From the NCBI RefSeq assembly GCF_010993775.1, contig NZ_WOTO01000026.1, positions 1 to 64,000 of the forward strand: a stretch of 64,000 nucleotides of DNA. The letters are read 5' to 3'. A program made the position numbers and the translations under genes. Positions 42,243 to 53,537 of this stretch are shown piece after piece. The DNA is from Fodinicola feengrottensis (GTDB taxonomy: Bacteria > Actinomycetota > Actinomycetes > Mycobacteriales > HKI-0501). The notes below the pieces were generated by a model. The model was not told the origin of the DNA and did no database searches. It saw only the letters and a program-made list of their open reading frames with translations. How positions within the stretch are numbered: the first letter of the stretch is position 1; every line of letters starts with the position of its first letter.

Positions 42243-43677
42243 CTAGAGACCCGCGGTCAACGGGTCACGGGTCCAGCTCGGCAGGTCCAGCGGGGTCCGC
42301 TGCAACCCGATCCACTGGCGTTGGGTGAATCCGGACATCTGGTTGTGGGCGCCGTGCCGCGCGTACGCGTCGTTGACGTGCACCTCGCCGGCCCGCAGCC
42401 GCTCGGCGACGCCGAGGCCGCGGACCAGGTCGGCGGTGAACACCGAGTTCATCAGCATCGGATAGCCGTTGGTCAGCGCGATCGCCTCCTCCTCGGAGTC
42501 GACCACGGTGATCGGGATGACCGGCCCGAAGATCTCCTCGGTGAACGCCGGCATATCCGGCGTGACGTCCATAAGGACAGTCGGCCGGTAGAACAGCCGA
42601 TCGTACGTACGTACCGCCGGCGACCACCCTGGCACCCTTCGCGACCGACCGCTCGACGATGTCCTTATGGACGCGATCACGCTGCTTCGCGCTGATCAGC
42701 GGCCCAAGCTCGACCTGGCCGGACAGCGGGTCACCGACTCGCAGTGCCTCGACCCGCCGAGTCACCGCCTCGACGTAGCGATCGACCACCGCGCGATGCA
42801 CGATGTGCCGGCTGGAGCTGATGCACGCCTGGCCCTGGAACTCCAGCGAAGCGACCATCGCGCAGGACGCGGTGAGGTCGATGTCGGCGTCCTCCAAGAC
42901 CAGGAATGCGTTGTCTCCGCCCAATTCCACTCGTACGGGCCGAAGGTCGGCGGCGGCCGAAGCGGTGATCGCGAGGCCGACCGCACGCGAGCCGGTGAAG
43001 TCGAGCAGGTCCAGGCCGCGGTGCTCGGCGAGCGCCCAGCCGGCCTCCGGGCCGTCGCCGGTGACGACGTTGAGGACTCCACGCGGCAGGCCGACGTGGG
43101 CGGCGGCCTCGGCGAGCACCTGGCCGCCAATGATCGGTGTCAGTTCGGCCGGCTTGAGCACCACCGTGTTGCCGAAAGCCAGCGCCGGCGCCACCGCCCG
43201 CATCGCGAGGTTCATCGGGTAGTTCCACGGCGTGATCAGCCCAATCACACCCAGCGGCACCGCCCGGGACAGCGACAGCTTCCCGGCCTTGTACGGCGGC
43301 AGCACATCACCGGCGTTCTCCACCGCTTGTACGGCCGAAATCCGCAGCTGCCGGATGCTGGTCGTCACCTCGTCCTCGGCCTTCAGCCGTACGCCCCCCG
43401 GTCTCCCGCATGCTGAGGACGATGAGCTCCTCCTGGCGCGCATCCAGATAGCCGGCGAGCGCGCGGTGAGGTAGGCTGAGCGCTGCGGCGCCGACAACGC
43501 GGCCCAGCCCGGTTGGGCCGTACGAGCGGCGGCCACCGCCCGATCCACGTCCTGGGCGTCCGCCTGCGCATAGCTGCCTATTGGCTGGTCAGTGGCCTTC
43601 TCCATGACCGCGTCGACGCGCCCGGTCCGGGACGGTTGGAACGTACCGTCGATGAAAAGGGCGGCGTCAGACAGCAT
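42243..43677 (-). CDS. NAD(P)-dependent aldehyde dehydrogenase (two frame changes)
   Basis: ALDH superfamily: LITPWNYPMNLAMRAVAPAL with the catalytic Asn, VLKPAELTPIIGGQV, DFTGSRAVGLAITASAAADL, general base Glu in VRVELGGDNAFLVL, nucleophile Cys in FQGQACISSSRHIVH, and EEIFGPVIPITVVDSEEEAI. Breaks near 43400 and 42615. About 478 residues. Start taken at ATG 43677. Flanked by the sugar transporter and the ROK gene, so it probably oxidises an aldehyde from the imported sugar. Confidence 0.82.
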
Positions 43678-43701
43678 GGGCACTCCGCGGGCTCGGCCTT
43701 T

Positions 43702-43728
43702 GCTTTTGACTTAAGCTAAGTCCAAAGC
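43702..43728. promoter_or_regulatory. 27-bp palindromic operator candidate
   Basis: GCTTTTGACTTA, centre AGC, then TAAGTCCAAAGC: 11 of 12 arm positions pair. It lies between the ROK stop and the aldehyde dehydrogenase start, with the CTTA-N3-TAAG core repeated at 42227. ROK regulators bind such AT-flanked palindromes. Confidence 0.65.
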
Positions 43729-43737
43729 AGGCAAAGG

Positions 43738-44966
43738 TCAACGCCCGTTCGCGACCTCTTTTACCCCGCCAGCCATCAAAAGCCGCACAACCGGCATGGT
43801 CGCGGCGCCCATCGCCACCGCCTCCGGACCCAGCTCGCCCACCACGATCCGGGGCGTTGCCCGCGAGGTAGGGCAACGCATGCCGTCGTACGGTCGCCTC
43901 GACGGCCGACAGGACCTTCGGGCCGAGCGCGAGACCCACCCATCCGGACAGCACCACGTGGTCCGGATTGAGCAGATTGACCAGGCCCGCGATGCCGATG
44001 CCCAGCACCTCGGCGGCCGTGTCCAGCGTCTGGGCGGCCGGGCCTGGCTCGACCGAGTCGGCGATCAGTTCGGCCAGCCGGGCCTCGGTGCCGGTCGCCC
44101 GGAACGCGGTGGCGCCCGGCAGCCGCAAGTAGTCGTCCAGGATCGCCTCGGCGCCGACGTACGCCTCCAGACAGCCGCGCGACCCCCGCAGCGGCACGGC
44201 CGGCCGCCGATGTTGACGACCATGTGACCCCACTCGCTGGTGGTGCTGGTGACGCCGCCGAGCGAGTCGGACTCGGTGACCAGCGCGGCTCCAACACCGA
44301 CGCCAAGCAACGCGACAATGGCCCGCCGGGCGCCCTGGCCGGCGCCACGCCAGACCTCGGCCTGGCCTGGCCGAGCGTACGAGCGCAGTTGTCGAACTGC
44401 AGCGGCGCGTCCAGGTGCGGGCGCACCAGGGCGGCGAGCGGTACGCCCGACCAGCCCAGCGTCGGCGCGTACACCAACTCTGGCTGTCCAGGCACCACCG
44501 CGCCGGGCACGCCGACCCCCACTCCGAGCAGGTCGGCCGGGTCGACGCCAACCTGCCCAGTCACCTCTTTCACGCCCCTGACCAGCAGGTCTGCGATCAG
44601 TTCCGGGGCCGGTTGGGCCGTCTCCAACGGGAAGACCGCGGTGCCCACCTCGGTGAGCATGAAGTCGAAAAGCCCGATCTGGACGTGCGTCTCACCAATG
44701 TCGACGCCGGCCACGAAGCCGACATCGCCGCGTACCCGTACCAACGTCCGGGGCCGGCCACCGTCGGAGTCCACCAGCCCGGCCTCCATCACCAGCCCGT
44801 CCGCGATCAGGTCCGCGACCACGTTGCTCACCGTCGCCGAACTGAGGCCGGACGCGCCGATCAGATCCTGCCGACTCGTCGGCCCCTGCAAGTAGAGCCG
44901 GGACAGCAGCGCGGAGCGGTTGTGGCGACGCAGGTCGCGAGTCGTCTGCCGAACAGGGCGGTTCAC
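43738..44966 (-). CDS. ROK-family transcriptional regulator (frame changes)
   Basis: N-terminal MarR-like HTH (LYLQGPTSRQDLIGASGLSS, ATVSNVVADLIADGLV) and ROK sugar-binding domain (GVDIGETHVQIGLFDF, ADLLGVGVGVPGAVVPG, SEWGHMVVNI). Breaks near 44340, 44200 and 43860; the third frame gives a proper end, VVGELGPEAVAMGAATMPVV with a stop at 43738. The usual ROK zinc Cys cluster is only partly visible (RPCRCGGRAA region, split by a break). Likely local repressor of the downstream dehydrogenase and transporter. Confidence 0.75.
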
Positions 44967-45080
44967 AGCTGGAATTCTCGCAGAAGGCGCAACTGACAGT
45001 CATACGCAAGGAAGGTGACAGGACCGCGAGTTAACGTTTTCTGCAGCGCGGTCCGATCCGGCGAGCAAGATCACAATGGC

Positions 45081-47317
45081 ATGAAACTTCGGCATATGAT
45101 TTGGTACTGTTGCTTTCTGGCGGGCGGGGCAAGTCTAGCGAGAGGGTTATCGCGACTGATGCCGCGCAAAGCCTGTTCAGCCGTCGCGGACGGCACGCTC
45201 CACGGCGTGATCTCGGCCGACCCGATGCTGTCCCTGCACTGTGCGCCCGCCCCGGTGAGCAGATCGGTTTCGCTGGCCGCACTGGCGTGTTCGCCACGCG
45301 CCGTCAATCGGCTGGTCGCCGACTGCTGCGCCGACGAAGACCCACTGGACGTTCTGTTGGAATTGGTCGTACGACCAACGGCACGGGTTTCGCGCATCCT
45401 GCTCGATCGCTACGACCGGCACCTTCCCGAGGACGTCTCGGTGGAGCTCTCCGGTCACGGCCACCCCACCGGCCGGGTCTTCTTCGACCATGGGGGGACC
45501 TCACAGAGCTGGCCAAACCTGCGATCAACGTTGCTGCGGTTGGGTCAGCGAATCCCGGCGCGAACAATGTTCGCGCCGGATCAGATCCGCTGCGCCATCA
45601 TTCGTACGATCGACGAGGAACTGCGTTTTCTTGGTCCGACCGCGCACACGGCCTGGGGTGGACACGCGGTCAGCCCAGAACAGGACAAGATCCTCCGGGA
45701 CGTGCTGGATCACGTCGCGACCGCCGCCCGGCAAGCCCGCCGGCAGCCTGGTACGGCTCGGCCGGCCGTTGTCATCGACGGCGAGTTGGTGGCGTTGGCC
45801 GGACTGCGACGGTTCTGCTGGGAGGTGTACGACGCTGGCGGCCGGACGGTTTTCGCGTACCGAAGCGGAACGAGCGCCGTGACATTTTCCGGGCACTGAC
45901 CGGTGCCGGCATTCTCGGGCCAACCGTGCTCACCCCACCGGCGTTGCGCCGGTCCGGTATCACGCCCGTGTTCACCTTCCGCCCCGCGGATGTGGCGACC
46001 TTCGAGACATCCCCCCGAAACGGGCTGACCGATCCGGCCGGACCGGCGCCGGCTCGCTCGCTGGCCGAGTTGTCCTTGGGTGAACTGCGCGATCATCGCG
46101 CGTCGGCGTCTCACGCCGTCACCCTCGATGACGAGGCTTCGCTGTTCCTTGTCTCGGTGCTGCTTGCGGCAACGGCGGCGGCCGCCCACCGGACCGCCGG
46201 CCTGGCCCGCGACCGAGCCGAAACCATCGGCGGCCAAGTGCACGAAATCCTGCTGAGCAAGCAGTTCCGCAAGGGATCGCGGGACAACTATCCGTGGTCG
46301 CTGGCTGAGCAGACGATCAAGCCGTTCGTCGACCGTGGCGAACCGATCCGGGTGATGACCTTCGGTTTTCCGGCGAAACTTGACTACAACGGGCTCAAGA
46401 CCGCCGGCCCACTGCCGGATTTCGGGGAACTGGCGGCACTCGCCCGGTTCGGCGAGCTGCAGCGAGCGGTCCGACGGGTTTACCCGCCGGGCCTGCACAT
46501 CATGGTGCTGTCCGACGGGAACCATTTCCGCCCCCGCCCCACCGAGCTGCTTCGCCCGTACCAGGCCAAACTCGCCGAGTTCCAGGAGCTGGTGGGCACC
46601 GATGTGCTAACCGTCCATGACCTCGACGCACTGGCGATGGACCGGCTCGGCGCCGACCCGGTCGCCGAACGACTGCGCGCGGTGGGCAGGCACGTACAAA
46701 CGATCACCGCGACTCTCGACGGCATCGACGTCACGCGATCACCGTTGCGGGCACTGGAAAAGGCCGACCGAAGGCTTGCCGACGGGACCGGCTCGCCCTC
46801 ACTGGCCGCGCTTTTCCGTTCCCTGGTTTACGCGGTCACCCTGCCTCCCGCACCGCGGCCGATGCGACCGCAGGACTGGGCACGCCAGCTGTACGTGGAC
46901 GTGTTCGATGTGACGGATCCGGTACTGGGCAAGGAAAGAGGCCAGGTGCTGAGCAGGGCCTGGACGGACGCCATCCGGTATTTGGCGGCCATCCGAGCGG
47001 ACCGCGAGGTGGCCTACGAGGAGGCGCTGGTGCCCAGGCCGTACGTCCGACTGTCCCCCCATCCGCGGCCCGGCACGGTCGGTTTCGGTTATCTGGGCGG
47101 ATCCTGCATGCTGCCGTGGCACGGCGTGGGCCTGGTCGGCACCGACGGCATCGTCTCGTCCGGCCTCGCGATCTCGGCCGCCGACGCCGGATATGTGCCC
47201 GTACGATCGGCTCTGATGGGCACCGATCAGCCCTGGTTCCTCGCGCCGGTCACCGCGACCCACAAGGGAAAACTCAACCCCGCGTTGGTCGCCTCGCTCC
47301 GGTTGCGGCGGCGCTGA
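45081..47317 (+). CDS. isocyanide synthase (DIT1/PvcA family) with a long N-terminal extension (one frame change)
   Basis: The C-terminal 400 residues match the DIT1_PvcA family, which makes an isonitrile from an amino acid (usually Tyr or Trp) and ribulose 5-phosphate: EILLSKQFRKGSRDNYPWSL, VMTFGFPAKLDYNGLKTAGP, LPDFGELAALARFGELQRAV, RRVYPPGLHIMVLSDGNHFR, and SPHPRPGTVGFGYLGGSCML followed by PWHGVGLV. The first 265-270 residues are extra; a patch VVIDGELVALAGLRRFCWEV then GRTVFAYRSGT weakly recalls a HAD phosphatase. The frame breaks near 45875. The start is uncertain (ATG 45081 or GTG 45015). Stop and the MFS start overlap. Confidence 0.75.
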
Positions 47318-48560
47318 TGGCAAACGTCGTCGTCCGGCACCTCCGTACGACCCTGGTCGCCGAGACCAGCGCCGGCCGGTTGCTCGTACTCACCTCGTTG
47401 CTCGGCAGCATCGGTCTCGGCCTCTACCAGGCCGGCAGCGCGGTCTATTTCGTACACGTCATAGGATTTTCCGGCGTCCAAGTGGGATCCGGGCTGTCCG
47501 CGGCGGGCCTGGCCGGGCTCGCGTTGGGCATCCCGATCGGCCGGCTGGCCGACCGGCTCGGGCCGCGCGAGGTCACTGTCGCGGTGTGTGTCCTCAAAGC
47601 TATCCCGCTCGCGGTTTTCCCATTGGCCGGTCACTACTGGGTTTTCCTACTGACCGCGGTGGTTTTCGGGGTCGCCGACGCCGGCTGGAATGTTGCGAAC
47701 GAGGCCGTCATCGCCGGCACCATGAGTGGCTCGCACCGGGTCCGGCTGTCCGCTCAACTGCGCAGCATCTACAACATCGGGATGACAGCGGGCGCGTTGC
47801 TGGCCGGGCTGGCGGTCGCCGCCAACGTTCCGGCGGCCTATTTCGGGCTGTTCTGGGGATACGCGGTGACCACCCTCATCACCGCGGCTCTTTACCTGCG
47901 ATTGCCGCATGTTCCGGGCACCGGCGCCGTCCACGCCTCCGTCCACCGGCTGGCCGCGCTGTCCGATCTCCCCTATCTGGCGGTGGCTCAGGTCAGCGGA
48001 TTGGCGCTGCTGAGCGAAACCGTGCTGGAGATCGGGCTGCCGCTCTGGGTGGTCACCCAGACCACCGCACCACGGTGGCTGGTGCCTGGCCTGCTGGCCG
48101 TCAACACGGTCCTCGTGGTCATTTTCCAAGCCCGGGCGGCCCGCGGCGCCGAGACGATTCCCGGTGCGGTGCGTACGCTCCAGATCTCTTTTGTCGCCCT
48201 GATCGCCATGTGCGTGCTCGCGGCCGTCTCGGCCGCGGTGCCGGTGTGGGCCGCCGTGCTGGTCCTGGTGGCGTCCGTCGTCGCCCTCACCGGCGGCGAG
48301 ATGGGCAGTTCCGCGGCCCGTTGGTGCATGCGATTTTCCTTTGCGCCAGAAGGCGACAGGGTCAGTACGGCGCGGTTTTCCGGCTCGGCCAGATTGGCCC
48401 GCGGGTCATCGGCCCGGTAGTGGTGACCGCCCTGCTGGGGCAATGCCACGCGATGGGCTGGCTGGCCCTCGCGGTGGTTTTCGGGCTGGGCCTGGTTGCT
48501 GGCCCGGCTGCTGCCCGCTGGGCACAACGCACCCGAATAGAGAAAGCAGCAATCTCATGA
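47317..48560 (+). CDS. MFS transporter, probable exporter of the isonitrile product (one frame change)
   Basis: About 12 helices, about 413 residues. LLGSIGLGLYQAGSAVYFVH, the loop 2-3 motif GIPIGRLADRLGPREVTVAV, VVFGVADAGWNVANEAVIAG, and, after a break near 48345, QYGAVFRLGQIGPRVIGPVV. ATG overlaps the isocyanide synthase stop, and its own stop overlaps the adenylation gene's start, so it belongs to the operon. Drug-efflux-like; export or self-resistance is inferred. Confidence 0.8.
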
Positions 48561-50097
48561 CTATCACCGAACGGACCCTCACCGAGGTGTTTCGCCGCAC
48601 CGTCATGGCCGGTGCCGACTATCCGGCGATTATCGAGGAGTCCGGCACCGCGACCTACCGCGAGCTCGACCGCGAGTCCGACGGAATCGCCGCTGCCCTG
48701 CACCACAAAGGCGTCCGGCCTGGCGAGCTGGTGTGCCTGGAAGCCTCCCGTACGAGGGCCGGTTTGGCCGCCCTGTTGGGAATTCTGAAGGCCGGCGCGG
48801 CCTATCTTCCGCTGGAGCCATCAAATCCACCGACCCGTCTGCGGGACATGGTGCGGACAGCAGCGGCGCCCGGCTCTTCGTCGGATCGGCCGTACAAGCC
48901 CAAAACTGCGGATTCGACGAGACGGACGCGATCTTCTTCGGCGCCAACCCCACGCCCATCGCCGGGCATGGTGTCGCCGGCCAGGGGTCCGACCCGGCCT
49001 ACGTGATTTACACGTCCGGCTCGACCGGACGCCCGAAGGGCTGCGTTCTCACCCACGACAACGTGCTGTCCCTGGTGAAAGCGACCCTGCCGCTCGTACG
49101 CACCGACCATCAGGACCGGTGGACACTCTTTCACTCGGTGTCTTTCGACTTCTCCGTCTGGGAAATGTGGGGCGCCTGGGCGACCGGCGCCGCCCTGGTG
49201 ATCGTGCCTGACACCATCGCCCGCTCCGCCGAGGACTTCCTGGCCTTCGTGGACCGGCACGGCGTCACGGTGCTCAACCAGGTGCCGTCGGTTTTCCGTG
49301 CCCTGCAAGGCGCCCATGCCGCCGCCGGACACCCGCCGCTGCCCGTACACTATCTCATCTTCGGCGGTGAGTCGGTCGATCTGCCGGTGGTACGCGACTT
49401 CCTTGAGTCCCTGCCAGCAGCGCGGCGGCCGGTCGTCATCAACATGTACGGCATCACCGAGACCACGATTTTCGCCACCTGGAAGGAAATCACCGGAGAG
49501 GTGCTGGCCGGGCCGGTTCGCTCGCCGATTGGCCGGGCGTTGGCGCATCTGCGAGTCGACGTACGCGATGACGATGGCTTGCCGGTGCCAGCCGGCGAGA
49601 CCGGCGAGCTGTGGCTCAGCGGCGAGGGAGTGGCTCGCGAATACCTGAACCGGCCAGACCTCACCGCCGAGCGTTTTCCGCTTGTGGACGGTCACCGCTG
49701 CTACCGGTCCGGCGACCTGGCCCGCGAACTTCCCAGCGGTGAGCTGGAATATCTCGGCCGCGCCGACCAGCAGGTGAAGCTGCGCGGCTTCCGGGTCGAG
49801 CTCGGTGAAATAGAGGTGGTGCTACGCGACTGTGCTGACGTCGACGATGCCGGGGTCGCTGTGGTGACCAACCAGCTGGGCGTCCAACTGCTGGTCGCCT
49901 GTGTCGTTGGCGGGGGTCTGGACTTCCCAGGCCAAATAAGGAAACACGCACAGTCCCGACTCCCCCGCTACATGGTGCCCGGGCGGTATGTGGCGGTTCC
50001 CCGGCTGCCGCTGACCAGCTCGGGAAAACTTGACCGGCAGGAACTGACCCGGCTCGCGGCCGGCGACCTGCATCTCTCCGGAAGGACCGATCGATGA
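48557..50097 (+). CDS. stand-alone NRPS adenylation enzyme (one frame change)
   Basis: Activates a carboxylic acid as acyl-AMP and loads a carrier protein. Core motifs in order: GILKAGAAYLPLEPSNPPTR (A2), VIYTSGSTGRPKGCVLTH (A3), FDFSVWEMWGAWATGAALVI (A4; the Asp that fixes the amino group is present), INMYGITETTIFATW (A5), GELWLSGEGVAREYLNRPDL (A6), YRSGDLARELPSGELEYLGR (A7), QQVKLRGFRVELGEIE (A8), LTSSGKLDRQEL (A10 Lys). Break near 48880. The Asp in A4 favours an alpha-amino acid substrate. No condensation domain. Coupled to the carrier gene by ATGA. Confidence 0.85.
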
Positions 50098-51144
50098 CCT
50101 TGGACCGCTCTCAGGTAGAAAAACTGCTGGTCGCCCAGTGGTCGGAACTGCTGGACCTGGACGTGCGGGCCGACGAGAACGTGTTCGACCTCGGCGCGTA
50201 CTCACTTCTCGTGGTGGACGTGGTGAAAAGGCTGCGAGATGCCGGTGTCGAGGTCAAGGCGATGGATGTTTTCGACCATCCGGCGCCGGCCGAGCTGGCC
50301 CAGCACCTGTGCGCCGACGAGCCGCAGCCGACCTCGCCCACCGATGATCTGGTTGGCCGGGTCTGGCGGGAGAGCATCGATCCGACCGATCCGGCCGGCC
50401 GCGCCGGCCGCGTTGGTGCCGATCATCGCCGACGGCACTCGTGAGCCGCTTTACTGCGTCCCGATGGGCACCGGCCACGCCCAGTTTTTCGGGACTATCG
50501 CAGAGAACTTCCGGCAGGGCCGGCCGGTCTACGGATTCCAGGACCGCGGCCGTACGGCCAAGGTCCGGCCATTCCTGTCCATCCGTGACATGGCCGCGAA
50601 CTACGTTCAGGAGCTGCGCGCCTTCCAGCCGCAGGGCCCGTACCACCTTGCCGGATTCTGTTCCGGCGCGGTCGTCGCCCAGGAAATGGCCAGGATCCTC
50701 ACCGAAAGCGGCGAAGACGTGCCGACGCTGGTGATGGCCGGGCCGTCCGGCGACTATCCGGAAATGGACCCCGGGCTCGGGCTCACCGAGCTGGTGGAAT
50801 TTCAACTGGGCACCGTACGCAACAAACTCGGTCGGGACCTGACCGATCTGGACAGCGTCGTACGGGACTTGGCCGAGCTCCGCTGGTTCGAGGACGGCTT
50901 GCCGGCCGCCGATTTCTACCGCCGGATGGTGCTGTTCGCCGGCGCGCTTTTCGCCCAGGAGCACCACACTCCGCAGCACTACGCCGGTCCCGCGGTCGTC
51001 TGCATGTACGCCCACGAGGACGTTCGGAGCTACTGGGCGCCTCTGTTGCCGGCGGCGACCATCATGCAGGTGGCGGCGATCACCACGCTGGACCTGCTCC
51101 GCGAACCGGCGCTGGCGGCGGAGTTCAGCCGCCTGCTGGCGTGA
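50094..51144 (+). CDS. peptidyl carrier protein fused to a type I thioesterase (one frame change)
   Basis: Residues 1-80 form a carrier domain (VAQWSELLDLDVRADENVFD, then LGAYSLLVVDVVKRL, where the Ser is the phosphopantetheine site). After a break near 50405 comes an alpha/beta hydrolase thioesterase: PLYCVPMGTGHAQFFGTIAE, YVQELRAFQPQGPYHLAGFC, SGAVVAQEMARIL (GFCSG nucleophile elbow), and EEHH-like QEHHTPQHYAGPAVVCMYAH near the end. With the adenylation enzyme it forms a minimal A-T-TE line that would release one activated acid to a nucleophile. Confidence 0.82.
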
Positions 51145-52429
51145 GGCGGGCCGCGAAAATGCCGCGAATCGTTGTTGTTGTCTATGACGAAGGTGCTGTC
51201 TCGCCGGCGGAGATCGTCACCGGCTTGAAGGAGGTCGGCGAGGTCGTTTTCGCGCTGCCGCCATCGGATCACAACGACGGTATGGCACCGCTCATCGACG
51301 ATCTGGCCACCTGCGTACACATCCCCGAAGAAGCCATCGACGAGGTGCGTGCCCTTAGGCCGGACGCCGTACTCACCTTCAGCGCGAGCGGCGCGTACGA
51401 CTGACCGCCAACCTCACCGAAGAGCTCGATCTTCCCGGCCATTCTCCGGAAGTAGCCGCGCTGGTCACCGACAAGAGCCTGCAGCGGGCCCGGCTGGCGG
51501 CCGTCGATCCGGTGCCGTCCGCGCTGGTCGCCGGCCCGGACGACTGGGACCGGTGCGTACAGTTGGTGGGTACGCCGGCCGTCCTGAAACCCGTACGCGG
51601 ACAGGGAAGCCGGGACGCGTACCCGATCGAGGACCCGCACGCGGGCGCCGATTTGGTACGCCGGCTCGCCGAACGCGGAACGCCGTTCCCGATGCAGCTC
51701 GAACATTTCCTGCGCGGCCGCGCGTCCGGACCGTTCGCGGACTACGTCTCGGTGGAGAGCACCGTCTGCGACGGCCGGATCGCACACCTCGCGATCACCG
51801 GGAAACTGCCGATGTTGCCGCCTTTCCGGGAGGTCGGTGAATTCTGGCCAGCCGTCCTGCCCGAAGCCGAGAAACCAGCGGTGCTGGACCTCACAACGGC
51901 CGCGATCCAAGCGCTGGGCGTCCGGTTCGGCATGGTGCACACCGAAATCAAGCTTACCAACGACGGGCCGCGGATCATCGAGGTGAACGGCCGGCTGGCC
52001 GGCTACCTGAACGGCATCTCGGTGCGCGCGGCCGGCCTGGATTTCGTTCGTACGGCAGCACTGGTGGCCCTCGGCGAGGACGTACGCCTGCCGCCGCCGC
52101 GGTACGACGGCGTCTTCTTCTCCTTCGCGACCCCGGCCCCGCGGCTGCGCGGCACACTGGTATCGGTGAAAGGAATCGGGGAGGTCAGCCGGCTGCCCGG
52201 GATCGTCAGCTATCGGCGGTATGTGTCGCCAGGTGGTGCCATCCATGACGGTGTGGGCACTCAGCGGCTGGACATTGTTTCCGGGCAGGCGCCCGATCAT
52301 CAGGCGATGCTGGACCTGATCGACCAGGCCCGCAAAGCCCTGACCTTCACCTTCGCCACCGAGGAAGGCACGACCGTCCGCAGTGGACAGGATTTGCTGA
52401 ACCACGCCGCGAAATCGACGTTTTGGTAG
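51141..52429 (+). CDS. ATP-grasp carboxylate-amine ligase (one frame change)
   Basis: Joins a carboxylate to an amine through an acyl phosphate. After a break near 51400 the ATP-grasp domain is clear: SLQRARLAAVDPVPSALVAG, GTPAVLKPVRGQGSRDAYPI (ATP-binding Lys and flexible loop), PFADYVSVESTVCDGRIAHL, GMVHTEIKLTNDGPRIIEVN with the Mg-binding Glu and Asn, and RLAGYLNGISVRAAGLDFVR. Resembles ligases in dipeptide and natural-product pathways. GTG overlaps the thioesterase stop; ATG 51159 is an alternative start. Last gene of the operon. Probably condenses the isonitrile acid or the released aminoacyl unit; inferred. Confidence 0.82.
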
Positions 52430-52761
52430 TGGTTATCGGCGTGTCGTCAGCGAAAACGCCGAGTTCGCGAAGGACGTCAAAGGTTCGCCAACGGGGAGCG
52501 GGGACCGTCCTGGCGGAGCTGGAGGTCTCGTCGCGACCGCCGCGGCTGCCCCGATGACAAGGCCAGACCAGAAGCCGGCCTCCGCTGTAGTTGATCGCAT
52601 TACCAGTTGCACTGCATCGGTCGCCGATGCCCAACTTCGGCCGCCGGAAAACTAGGTCAGCTGCCACTCCAGCCGATATTCGCGACCTCACAGTCAAGTT
52701 CGCGGAGGCGGGAGTCGCTAAGATCCGGAACCGGTACTGACCGCGAGGGGTGGGAGACGGC
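52430..52761. other. intergenic gap after the isonitrile operon
   Basis: About 330 bases with no supported gene, no strong hairpin and no repeat that I can see. The right end must hold the promoter of the TMEM175-like gene. Confidence 0.5.
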
Positions 52762-53422
52762 GTGAGTGACGGTTCGGGGCGATTTTCCCGGTGGGCCGGA
52801 GGCGCTGAGCGCGGTGACGCGGCCCGGCTCGAGGCTTTCAGCGACGGCGTGCTGGCGATCGCCATCACGCTGCTGATCCTGGACGTGCACGTCGAACCGG
52901 AACACGGTCAGTCGTTGGCGGCCGCGTTGTTGGCGTCCTGGCCACAAATCGGTGCGTACGCGGCGAGTTTCCTGCAGATCGGGATCATGTGGGCCAACCA
53001 CCACACGCTTTTCCGTACGATCGCGAGAGTCGACCAACTGCTGCTGTTGAGCAACCCTGTTCCTGCTGATTTTCGTTTCGTTCCTGCCACTGCCGACCCG
53101 ACTGGTCGCCGAGCATCACCTCAACGACGCGGACGGACGTACGGCGATGCTGCTGTACGGCGGGACGCTGACCGCGTGCGCGCTGGCCTTCAACCTGATC
53201 TGGCGGCACGCCGCCCGCCGGGACCTGCTGGTTCCGGGTATCAGCGCGGCGTTCCGGCGCGATGTCGGCCGCCGCTATCTGCTGGGCCTCGCCGTATATC
53301 TCGTTTCCACCCTGTTGAGCCAGATCCACCCGTGGATCACGCTGGCCCTGACCGCGGTTATCGCGGTGTTCTTCCTGCTCGGCCCGTCTCCCCGGCAGGC
53401 GGTGGAAATACCGGCGGACTGA
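52762..53422 (+). CDS. TMEM175 (DUF1211) family membrane protein (one frame change)
   Basis: Bacterial TMEM175 proteins are tetrameric K+ channels of six helices. RLEAFSDGVLAIAITLLILD is helix 1 with the selectivity Ile/Leu pattern and the F-S-D motif; SFLQIGIMWANHHTLFRTIA is the conserved WxxHH segment; after a break near 53060 come LLIFVSFLPLPTRLVAEHHL and GLAVYLVSTLLSQIHPWITL. GGGAG precedes the GTG. About 220 residues. Ends ahead of a shared terminator. Confidence 0.82.
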
Positions 53423-53487
53423 AGCACAGGCTAGAGGACGTACGAAATGGCGGCTTTGTCGGCGGTTTTAGAAAACTCCAACATGCC

Positions 53488-53522
53488 TATGGGCGGCGCC
53501 CGTGAACCGGGTGCCGCCCATA
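53488..53522. terminator. bidirectional terminator hairpin
   Basis: TATGGGCGGCGCCCG (53488-53502), loop TGAAC, then CGGGTGCCGCCCATA (53508-53522), 15 bp with one G-T pair. Lies between the converging TMEM175 and LuxR-type genes. Confidence 0.8.
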
Positions 53523-53537
53523 CCGTCTTCTTGCGGG

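Noticed and set aside
45101..45870. Alternative coding frame at the start of the isocyanide synthase (Arg/Gly/Ser-rich)
   Set aside because: Its composition is that of a shadow frame. The frame used in the feature has balanced hydrophobic and acidic residues and flows into the catalytic part after one base change.
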